Below the pieces are notes generated by a model. That model was not told the origin of the DNA, did not search any database, and saw only the letters and a program-made list of their open reading frames with translations. A DNA stretch of 64,000 nucleotides from RPQJ01 sp963698735 (GTDB lineage Bacteria; Pseudomonadota; Gammaproteobacteria; Steroidobacterales; Steroidobacteraceae). The stretch's first letter is position 1. Each line of letters opens with the position of its first letter. Made by a program: the position numbers and the translations under genes. This document shows positions 41,302 through 48,170 of this stretch, piece by piece. The stretch spans positions 186,001-250,000 of the forward strand of contig CAVOSA010000019.1 in NCBI GenBank assembly GCA_963698735.1. Reading direction: 5' to 3'.

Positions 41302-43851
41302 TCACTGCCTGCTGCCGAAGCCCATGCCGAACTCGACGCCGAAGTTGATCGGGGCGCCGAACTGCGAGTGCGTCCACAGCGTCGCGACCGACTGCGAAGC
41401 GATGCGATAACGCTCGTCCGTCAGGTTCTTGCCATAGCCACGCACGAACCACCTGGCGTCCGGCGCGGTGTACGTCACCGAGGCGTTGATCAGGTCCTTC
41501 GCGTCGAGGTAGGCGTCGTACTGACGGCCAGCCGCCGAGATGTAGAACAGGTTCTCGTCCTCGTGATAGTACTCGGCCCCGAAGTCGACGCGTCCGCCGC
41601 TCGCGAGATCCCACGTGTAGATGCCCTGGATCGAGCCCATCAACTCAGGCGAACGCGGCACCGGCAGGCCGGAGAAATCCTCGTTGAACGCCTGGACCGT
41701 CGCCCCCGTCGCCGGGTCCGTAATCTCCGGCTGGTTGATGACGAATTCCTTGTACTCGGCATCCAGGTACGACGCCTGCGCGCGGATGCGGAAGTTGTCC
41801 GTGATGGCTGCCTGGAACTCGAGTTCGAGGCCCTTCGCCTCGACTTCTGCGGCGTTGTAGAACACGGTCTCCTGGAAGGTGGCCCCGGCCTCGTTCACGG
41901 TGAGGATGTTCACTGCGCGCTGTGCATCGTCATACGTGGTGAAGAACACCGTCGGATTGACGCGGAAGCGGCTGTCCTCGCTTTCCCACTTCATGCCGAT
42001 CTCGTAGTTCGTGGCGAACTCCGGATCGACCGGGCGGGTCAGTTCGGAAACCATCAGGCCGCTGGTGCCCGTCTGGTCATTGTAGCCGCCGGCCTTGTAG
42101 CCTTCCGAGATCGTCGCATAACCGAACAGCTTGTCGGTGAACTTGTACGAACCGACGATGCGCCAGCTCGGCTCGGTCCAGCTCTCCGACAGGTTCTCGA
42201 AGCCAGGCGTGTTCTGATTGACGATGATGCCGCCCGGGTACCGGTTGAAGTTACCGGCCTGCAGCGGATTATTGAAATCCTGCCATGACAGGCTGCCGTT
42301 GTTGAGGTTGTCGTCAAGGATGTCGAAGCCGACCTGGGTGCGGCCCGCCCATGAGCGCTCGTCGTTCGTCAAGCGGTAACCGCCCGTCAGCGAGAACTGG
42401 TCGGTGATTTCCCAGGTCGCGTCGACATAGCCGGCGAGCGAGTCCGAGTCCTGCTGGTTGCACAGCACCTGCGGCGTGCTGTTGTTGAGCTGCTGCGGGG
42501 CGCCGACGGAGCCGAGGTCGAACGCAAGATCGATGAACCCGAGCACCTGCACGACGCAGAACTCGGCGTCGTTGGTCTGCTGGAACACGCCAGCGACGAA
42601 ATTGACGGCGCCGTCGAAGTCCGAGGCGAAGCGCGCTTCGAACTGCGTCGTGTCGCGGCTGGTGTCGCGCGTCGCGTCGAACAGCGAGATCACCTCGCCG
42701 GTCACCTGGTTGACCGGCGCAGCGCCCGTGTACGTGTTCGGCAGGTGTTCGTCCTGGGTGCGCTTGCCGGCGTTGGCGTAAACCGTGCCGTAACCGAGGT
42801 CCCACTCCATGTTGAGGTAGATGCCGTCGACGTCGATGACCTGGCCATCGGCCATCTTCAGCAGGGAATCCTGCCGCTGCGTGGAACCCACGTTGTCGAG
42901 CGGGTCGCCACCCGGGCGGGTGAAGCCCAGGACGTTCCAGAGATACGGGCCGCCCCGCGGGGTGTCGTTGTAGGCCGGTACGGCATCCGAGCGGTCACGC
43001 ATGATCTCGTACTGCGCGAGGAACTTCAGGTTGTCGGTCGGGGTCCATTGCGCCTTGAAGCGCCCGTTGAGGTTGTCGTCGCCACCCGAACTCTTGTTCG
43101 GCCTGCCCTCGCCAGTCGTCCCGGTGACGCCCGGGATGTTGAACGGTGCGAACGTGCCGCCGAAGATGTTCAGCGTGTTGATCGGCCCGTAGTTCGCGCC
43201 GAGCTTGTAGTAGCCATCGGACTTCGAGTACGCACCGACGAAGCGCAACGCGAGCACGTCGTCGATGACCGGCACGTCGATCGAGCCCTGGGCCCGCACT
43301 GCGTTGAAGCTGCCATACGCCAGGCGGAAATCGGCACCCAGCTCATCCATGTCCGGGCGCTTGCTGCGGATGTTGACCGCGCCGCCCGTCGTGTTCTTGC
43401 CGAACAGCGTGCCCTGCGGGCCGCGCAGGACTTCGACGCTCTCGATGTCAAAGGTGTCGAGCAGCTGGGTCTGCACGCTCGGCAGCACGAAGTCGTCCAT
43501 CGTCACGCCGACCGGCGAATCCTGGTAGACGATGATGTCGGTGAGGCCCACGCCGCGCATGGCGAACGATGCGGCGTTGAACGCCGTGATGCGCGATGCC
43601 GAAAAGCCCGGCACGGATGACGCGATGCCCGAAATGTCGCGGGCCACCATGCGGTCGATGTCTTCCGCGGTAACCGCTGACACCGAAATCGGTGTCTGCT
43701 GCAGGTTGGTAATGCCGGCGCGCGTTGCAGTGACCAGCACTTCCTCGAGACCCGAGGAATCCTGCGCCATCGCGGCGGGAGCGGCAGCGGCGGCGAGAAC
43801 GGCGGTAACGATGCGCGCGATCGGCGTGGAGCGGGAACGGAACACGGTCAT
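41302..43851 (-). CDS. TonB-dependent outer-membrane receptor of the catabolic island
   Basis: An 849-residue receptor with a signal peptide (about residues 1-29, ending AAMAQ). A plug domain follows (SGLEEVLVTATRAG as TonB-box region, FAMRGVGLTDIIVYQ, VEVLRGPQGTLFGKNTTGGAVN), then a long beta-barrel ending in the aromatic-containing FGVEFGMGFGSRQ. No FecA-type signalling extension is seen. Such receptors in catabolic clusters usually import the hydrophobic or bulky substrate. It stands alone leftward of the double operator at 43962/44106, so it is probably induced with the oxygenase to its right. The substrate is not indicated by the sequence. Confidence 0.92.
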   Translation of the reverse strand: MTVFRSRSTPIARIVTAVLAAAAAPAAMAQDSSGLEEVLVTATRAGITNLQQTPISVSAVTAEDIDRMVARDISGIASSVPGFSASRITAFNAASFAMRGVGLTDIIVYQDSPVGVTMDDFVLPSVQTQLLDTFDIESVEVLRGPQGTLFGKNTTGGAVNIRSKRPDMDELGADFRLAYGSFNAVRAQGSIDVPVIDDVLALRFVGAYSKSDGYYKLGANYGPINTLNIFGGTFAPFNIPGVTGTTGEGRPNKSSGGDDNLNGRFKAQWTPTDNLKFLAQYEIMRDRSDAVPAYNDTPRGGPYLWNVLGFTRPGGDPLDNVGSTQRQDSLLKMADGQVIDVDGIYLNMEWDLGYGTVYANAGKRTQDEHLPNTYTGAAPVNQVTGEVISLFDATRDTSRDTTQFEARFASDFDGAVNFVAGVFQQTNDAEFCVVQVLGFIDLAFDLGSVGAPQQLNNSTPQVLCNQQDSDSLAGYVDATWEITDQFSLTGGYRLTNDERSWAGRTQVGFDILDDNLNNGSLSWQDFNNPLQAGNFNRYPGGIIVNQNTPGFENLSESWTEPSWRIVGSYKFTDKLFGYATISEGYKAGGYNDQTGTSGLMVSELTRPVDPEFATNYEIGMKWESEDSRFRVNPTVFFTTYDDAQRAVNILTVNEAGATFQETVFYNAAEVEAKGLELEFQAAITDNFRIRAQASYLDAEYKEFVINQPEITDPATGATVQAFNEDFSGLPVPRSPELMGSIQGIYTWDLASGGRVDFGAEYYHEDENLFYISAAGRQYDAYLDAKDLINASVTYTAPDARWFVRGYGKNLTDERYRIASQSVATLWTHSQFGAPINFGVEFGMGFGSRQ

Positions 43852-44185
43852 GAAGCTTTCCCCTGGTGAATGTCGCCGCCTGCGCGGCTCGGTTGGTGAC
43901 TGGCGGGCCAGGCCACTCTTAAGTCCAGCGTGCGAGGCTTTTTAAAGCAGTCTGGAAAAAAAAGCAATCATGACTGTTTTTCATTTTTGCAACGCAACAT
44001 GAAAATACCTATACGCGGGAATCCTGCGAATACAGTGCTTTGGCCTGCATGTGCACCTAGTTGATGCGTTTCCACAACAACAATATCTGACGCAGGATCC
44101 AGGGAAAACAGTCAGGTCTGTTTCTTTTCCGAAGCCCTTTGCTATATTCGGGTGCTCCCGCCCAAGCCGATTCGAGGAAACGTCC
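43852..44185. promoter_or_regulatory. Divergent regulatory region with two operator copies (sites 5 and 6)
   Basis: This 334-bp gap lies between the TonB receptor gene and oxygenase C. Site 5, AAGCAATCATGACTGTTT (43962-43979), has two mismatches in one arm and lies nearer the receptor; a weak leftward TAAAAA is 17 bp away (43944-43939). Site 6, AAACAGTCAGGTCTGTTT (44106-44123), has perfect arms; a strong rightward TATATT (44143-44148) is 19 bp away. The 126 bp between them show no further recognisable element. No open frame with coding character is present. Confidence 0.75.
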
Positions 44186-45550
44186 ATGGCTGCGAATCTG
44201 AAGGCCGTCTGGCCGATGAACCTGAGCGCCCCGGCCGGGTCGCTCGAAGCCAAGCAGCCGGAGGCCGACAACGGCCATGACGTGCCGGATCCGTCGCGGT
44301 ACTACTCGCGCGAGTTCATGGAGAAGGAATGGAAGTTCCTCTGGCCGCGCGTGTGGCTGCTGGCCGGGGTGACGTCGGACATTCCCGAGGCAGGCGACTA
44401 CACGGTCTTCAACCATGGCCACGAGAGCTTCGTGATCGTGCGCCAGGACGACGGCGGCATCCGCGCCTTCTACAACACGTGCCCGCACCGCGCGAATCCG
44501 ATCGCGCTCAACGAGCGTGGCAGCGTCGCGAAATTCACCTGCGCCTTCCATGCCTGGCGCTTCTGCATCGACGGCAAGCTCGACTGCATCACCGACGAGC
44601 ACAGCTTCGACCAGGAACTCGTCGCGCACCGCCCGGGCCTCACCGAGGCGCGATGCGACCACCTCGGCGGCCTGATCTTCATCAACATGGACGGCAAGGC
44701 GCCGCCGCTCGGCGAGTGGATCGGCTTGCCGCCGGGTTACATCGAGAATTACCAGATCGACAGGATGCACGTCGTGCGCCACGTGCGCACCGAGTGGCAG
44801 GCGAACTGGAAGACCGGCGTCGACGCGTTCTACGAGACCTACCACCTGCCGCACATCCATCCGCAGACGCAGGGCGTGATGGAGGACTTCTCGCAGTACG
44901 ACACCTACCCGAACGGCTTCCAGCGCATGATCGTGCCGATCTGCACGCCGAGCCACCGCATGCACGACCGCGACAACGTCAACGAAGGACTGCAGTACAT
45001 GATGATGGAGGCCGGCATGGATCCGGCCGAGTTCAAGGGCACCGCCATGGAAGTGCGCGTGGCCGTGCAGCAGGCCAAGCGCGCGCGCGCAAAGCGCCTC
45101 GGCCTGGACCACTATGACAAGTTCACCGACGGCCAGCTCACCGACAGCTGGGCGACCGGCTATTTCCCCAACGTGCAGATCGGCATGCACCCGGAAGGCG
45201 TGTTCATCATGCGTTTCCAGCCGCACCCGACCGATCCGGAGCGTTTCTTCTACGACAACATGACGCTGGTCCGTTACGTGAACGACCCGAAGTACTCCGT
45301 ACCGGGCTGGATGGGCCTGCCGAAAGACACCGACGTCACCGGGGCCACCCGACCGAACATCGAGCACCATTTCGTCGGCGGCCCGCGCGCCGACCTGGGC
45401 GACGTGCTGAACCAGGATGTGGACCTGGTGGAAGCAGTGCAGCGCGGCCAGAAGTCGCGCGGCTTCCGCGGCCCGCTCTGGAGCCAGCAGGAATCACGCA
45501 TCCGCCACTACCAGCGCGAGATCGACCGCTACCTCAACGGCGAGAAGTGA
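44186..45550 (+). CDS. Rieske ring-hydroxylating oxygenase, alpha subunit (oxygenase C)
   Basis: A 454-residue oxygenase. Rieske ligands are C99/H101 (NTCPHRANPI) and C119/H122 (FTCAFHAWRF). Iron histidines are H220 and H225 in ETYHLPHIHPQ, with a likely third ligand Asp in LNQDVDLVEAVQ. It shares length and several blocks with oxygenase A at 23059 (AGMDPAEF, DGQLTD, FQPHPTDPERFFYDNM), so the two are paralogues that may act on successive intermediates. The start follows GAGGAAA; the open frame extends 45 codons upstream across operator site 6 and its -10, which rules that out. It is coupled to the MaoC gene by a four-base overlap. Confidence 0.92.
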   Translation: MAANLKAVWPMNLSAPAGSLEAKQPEADNGHDVPDPSRYYSREFMEKEWKFLWPRVWLLAGVTSDIPEAGDYTVFNHGHESFVIVRQDDGGIRAFYNTCPHRANPIALNERGSVAKFTCAFHAWRFCIDGKLDCITDEHSFDQELVAHRPGLTEARCDHLGGLIFINMDGKAPPLGEWIGLPPGYIENYQIDRMHVVRHVRTEWQANWKTGVDAFYETYHLPHIHPQTQGVMEDFSQYDTYPNGFQRMIVPICTPSHRMHDRDNVNEGLQYMMMEAGMDPAEFKGTAMEVRVAVQQAKRARAKRLGLDHYDKFTDGQLTDSWATGYFPNVQIGMHPEGVFIMRFQPHPTDPERFFYDNMTLVRYVNDPKYSVPGWMGLPKDTDVTGATRPNIEHHFVGGPRADLGDVLNQDVDLVEAVQRGQKSRGFRGPLWSQQESRIRHYQREIDRYLNGEK

Positions 45551-46005
45551 GCGCGCGCCGCTACTACGACGACCTCGTCGTCGGCCAGGCGCGCGAATCG
45601 CATGAGGAGACCGTCGATCTCGACTCCCTCCTCGCCTTTTCGCGCGCCTACGATCCGCAGTACTTCCACGCGGACCCGGATGCTGCGCGTAGCTCCGTGT
45701 TCGGCGAGGTGATCGCCTCCGGGATCTACACGATGGCATTGTGGCGCAAGCTCGATCACGAGATCAGCGGCGACATCGCCTGGATCTGCGGCGTGGCGTG
45801 GGAAGACGTGAAGTGGCCGGTCGCCGTGCGTGCCGGCGACAAGTTGCGCGCGCAGGCAGAGTGCATCGCGAAGCGGCCTTCCGGCTCGGACCCGACGCGG
45901 GGCGTGGTCGAATTCCGCTACACGCTGCTGAACCAGCGCAACGAGATTGCCTGGACCTGCCGCAGCATCAACCTCGTGGAAACGGGGCCGCGCCCAGTCG
46001 CGTGA
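45547..46005 (+). CDS. MaoC-like hydratase/dehydratase
   Basis: A 152-residue hot-dog fold protein, likely adding water to an enoyl-CoA or removing it from a hydroxyacyl-CoA. The (R)-specific hydratase signature AYDPQYFHADPDAARSSVFG (residues 35-54) contains the catalytic D36 and H41, and GEVIASGIYTMAL continues the block. GTG at 45547 overlaps the oxygenase stop (GTGA). It ends directly against the stop of the convergent ferredoxin gene, with no base between. With the acyl-CoA dehydrogenase and thiolase it completes a beta-oxidation-like cycle apart from the hydroxyacyl dehydrogenase, which one of the SDRs could supply. Confidence 0.87.
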   Translation: MSARRYYDDLVVGQARESHEETVDLDSLLAFSRAYDPQYFHADPDAARSSVFGEVIASGIYTMALWRKLDHEISGDIAWICGVAWEDVKWPVAVRAGDKLRAQAECIAKRPSGSDPTRGVVEFRYTLLNQRNEIAWTCRSINLVETGPRPVA

Positions 46006-46323
46006 TCACTCGTCCGGCGCGATCTTCAGCTCGAGGCCGTCGAGCGCGTCGGTGAAGTCCACCTGGCAGCTCAAGCGCGAGGTGGCAGAGTCATAGTGCT
46101 GCAACTCGACCAGCAGTTCCTTTTCGTCGCCCTGCGGCGCCGGCAGCTTCGGCATCCACTCCGGCTTGATGAAGATGTGGCACGTGGCGCACGAGCAGAG
46201 CCCGCCGCAGATGGCCGTGACGCCATAGTCGAACTCGCGCAGCGTCTCCATCAGCTTCACGCCGCTGCGTCCCTCGACCTCATGGACGTTGCCGTCGCGG
46301 TCGGTCACCACCATCTTCGCCAT
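46006..46323 (-). CDS. Adrenodoxin-type [2Fe-2S] ferredoxin
   Basis: A 105-residue ferredoxin. Cluster cysteines are C39, C45, C48 and C86 (ICGGLCSCATCH and RLSCQVDF), the C-x5-C-x2-C pattern of the adrenodoxin/putidaredoxin class. An additional C43 lies inside the first loop. Such ferredoxins reduce P450s or Rieske oxygenases; no P450 is in the window, so the three oxygenases are the likely partners. It starts 11 bp after the end of the thiamine kinase gene on the same strand, so it may be on the thiamine transcript or use a promoter inside that gene. I see no island operator at its start. Confidence 0.88.
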   Translation of the reverse strand: MAKMVVTDRDGNVHEVEGRSGVKLMETLREFDYGVTAICGGLCSCATCHIFIKPEWMPKLPAPQGDEKELLVELQHYDSATSRLSCQVDFTDALDGLELKIAPDE

Positions 46324-46334
46324 GCTCGCACCCG

Positions 46335-47276
46335 TCAGTCGTTGTGTCCCAACCAGTGATTATTGCAGCGCAAGAGGCTGGATGCACGCACCTGGAGATC
46401 GATTTCCAGGCGCGCCGCCCGGTGCAGCGCGTCGGCGCGGCCCGAACCGGCCGCCTCTCCCGCCATGACCGTGCGATACCAGAGCCACTGCACGTAATCG
46501 AACACCCAGCGCGCCAGTGGCAGCCGCTCCGGGTCGATCGAGCCGCCGGACCGGGTATACGCTTCGATCAGCCGCTGCACACCGGAATCTGCAAGTCGAG
46601 CCTGGCTCGCGAACGAGGCCAGGTCGAAGACCGGGTCGCCGAGCCCGGCGTACTCCCAGTCCACCAGCCAGAGCCGCCCGTCAGCGTCAAAGATCATGTT
46701 CTGGGCATGGACGTCGTGATGACAGACGACCAGGGGCTGGCAACCTTCGTCGAGCCGCGCGAACAGTTCGGGCATTGACGCCGCGAACGCCCGCCCCTGC
46801 CCGCCGACTGGAAGCCTCGCCTGCAATCGGCCCGCCTGCTCCGTGAAGCTGACCTTCCGCAATCCCGGTGGCGGGGCGAGCGCGTGCAGCCGTTGCAGCG
46901 AGGCCGCGACACGGTCGATGACGTAATCCACGCGATCGACCCCCAACGAGCCATCCGTGCCAGCGATCCAGTGCGTGACGAGCAGCCTCACCGCCGGGTC
47001 GCAGCGCACGACCGGTGGCGCGAGCCCGGCCGCCGCTACCAGGCCGACGACTTCCCGTTCCGCAGCAAGGTCGGCGCCGAGTTGTTCCGTGCCACCGCGC
47101 GCGAGACGCACGAACCGATTTGTGCCGGGCCCCGAGACCTGCCATGCGAAGTTGCTCAGGCTGCCATCGATGGTTTGAAAGGATGCGGCAGCGAGCGACG
47201 CCGTGTCCGGATGACCGGCGAGCGCAGTGCGCGCGTGAACCTCTGCCCGAAGCCAGTCCTCGATCACGTCATGCAC
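46335..47276 (-). CDS. Phosphotransferase, probable thiamine kinase
   Basis: A 313-residue aminoglycoside/choline-kinase-fold enzyme. The catalytic motif is VVCHHDVHAQNMIFDADG, followed by LWLVDWEYAGLGDPVFDLA, the Brenner-type HxD and metal-binding D of the family. Choline kinases and ThiK-type thiamine kinases share these. Its place behind a TPP riboswitch, a receptor, a thiamine-binding protein and PnuT argues for phosphorylating imported thiamine. GTG at 47276 overlaps the PnuT stop by eight bases. The open frame runs much further upstream, but only inside pnuT in another frame. The substrate is inferred from context. Confidence 0.75.
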   Translation of the reverse strand: MHDVIEDWLRAEVHARTALAGHPDTASLAAASFQTIDGSLSNFAWQVSGPGTNRFVRLARGGTEQLGADLAAEREVVGLVAAAGLAPPVVRCDPAVRLLVTHWIAGTDGSLGVDRVDYVIDRVAASLQRLHALAPPPGLRKVSFTEQAGRLQARLPVGGQGRAFAASMPELFARLDEGCQPLVVCHHDVHAQNMIFDADGRLWLVDWEYAGLGDPVFDLASFASQARLADSGVQRLIEAYTRSGGSIDPERLPLARWVFDYVQWLWYRTVMAGEAAGSGRADALHRAARLEIDLQVRASSLLRCNNHWLGHND

Positions 47277-47886
47277 CGTGCCCGGCCGATGAGGCTCGCT
47301 CGTCGCGCAGCCATTGACGGTACCCCTGCGCGGCCAAGGCCGTGTACAACAGGAACAGCAGCGACGTGGCCGCCAGGCCCTGCCACGCCGCGAGCACGGC
47401 GGCGGCGAAATCCAGCACGATCCAGTAGAGCCAGTTCTCCAGTACCTTGCGCGCGACCAGCCACGTCGTGAGCACGCTGCCCCAGGCAATTGCAGCATCG
47501 ACGTAAGGCACGACAGCCCCCCCCGTACTCCGCCCGACGATCGCGCCATTGACCATGGCAAATGCGCCGACCACGGTCCACGCGAGCAGGTGCCGACGCG
47601 CCGTCCAGCGGCTGATCGCGACGGGTGCCGTGGACTCGGAGCCCCGCCACGCGTGCCAGCCGTAGACCGCCATGCCGACGTAGAACACCTGCAGTGCGGC
47701 CTGCATGACCAGCCCCACCCGCGCGAAGACAACGAGGTAGAGCACTGCGCTCACGATGGCGAACGCCCAGCACCACGGACTCTGGCGGATCGCGAGCAGC
47801 AGGTAGCCGAGCGCCAACCCCGCGGCGACCCATTCGATTGCGGGAACTGCCGCAAACGCCGCGAGCAGCGAGTCGAGCAGGTTCAA
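47269..47886 (-). CDS. pnuT: PnuC-family transporter, probable thiamine transporter PnuT
   Basis: A 205-residue inner-membrane protein with about six or seven hydrophobic segments: VAAGLALGYLLLAIR, WAFAIVSAVLYLVVF, MQAALQVFYVGMAVYGW, LLAWTVVGAFAMV, AAVLAAWQGLAATSLLFLLY. The order and the VYGWHAWRG loop are PnuC-like. Family members carry nicotinamide riboside (PnuC), riboflavin (PnuX) or thiamine (PnuT) by facilitated diffusion, trapped by a kinase. The TPP riboswitch upstream and the downstream kinase point to thiamine. It overlaps the thiamine-binding protein gene by four bases. Confidence 0.85.
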   Translation of the reverse strand: MNLLDSLLAAFAAVPAIEWVAAGLALGYLLLAIRQSPWCWAFAIVSAVLYLVVFARVGLVMQAALQVFYVGMAVYGWHAWRGSESTAPVAISRWTARRHLLAWTVVGAFAMVNGAIVGRSTGGAVVPYVDAAIAWGSVLTTWLVARKVLENWLYWIVLDFAAAVLAAWQGLAATSLLFLLYTALAAQGYRQWLRDERASSAGHGA

Positions 47887-48140
47887 CCTTCGTCCGAAGT
47901 CGGCTTGCCGCCGAGCACCTTCATGACGAAGACGGCGCGCTGGTCGCCGTGAAACGTGCGGCGTGTTTCGTGTTCCAGGGCCGAGAACAGCAGGCCATGC
48001 TCACCTGCGACCTGCGTGCTCATCGCATTGGTGACGACGTCGAGGCCGGGATAGGCGTTGAGACGCTCGATGAAATCCTTGATCGGCGGCACGTAGTCCG
48101 CGTCGAGCGGATAGAGACTGATTTCGACAGCAGTGCGCAT
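47883..48140 (-). CDS. Thiamine-binding YkoF/MTH1187-like protein
   Basis: An 85-residue ferredoxin-like-fold protein (DUF77 type): VEISLYPLDADYVPPIKDFI and STQVAGEHGLLFSALEHE are the expected blocks, the second containing the segment that contacts the hydroxymethylpyrimidine part in known thiamine-binding relatives. In Bacillus, YkoF binds thiamine next to an ECF-type thiamine transporter. It is a cytoplasmic protein by sequence (no signal). It sits between the receptor and PnuT genes in the TPP-controlled operon and overlaps pnuT (ATGA). Confidence 0.8.
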   Translation of the reverse strand: MRTAVEISLYPLDADYVPPIKDFIERLNAYPGLDVVTNAMSTQVAGEHGLLFSALEHETRRTFHGDQRAVFVMKVLGGKPTSDEG

Positions 48141-48170
48141 GCGCGTGACCTCCTGGAGCTGGCAGCGCGG

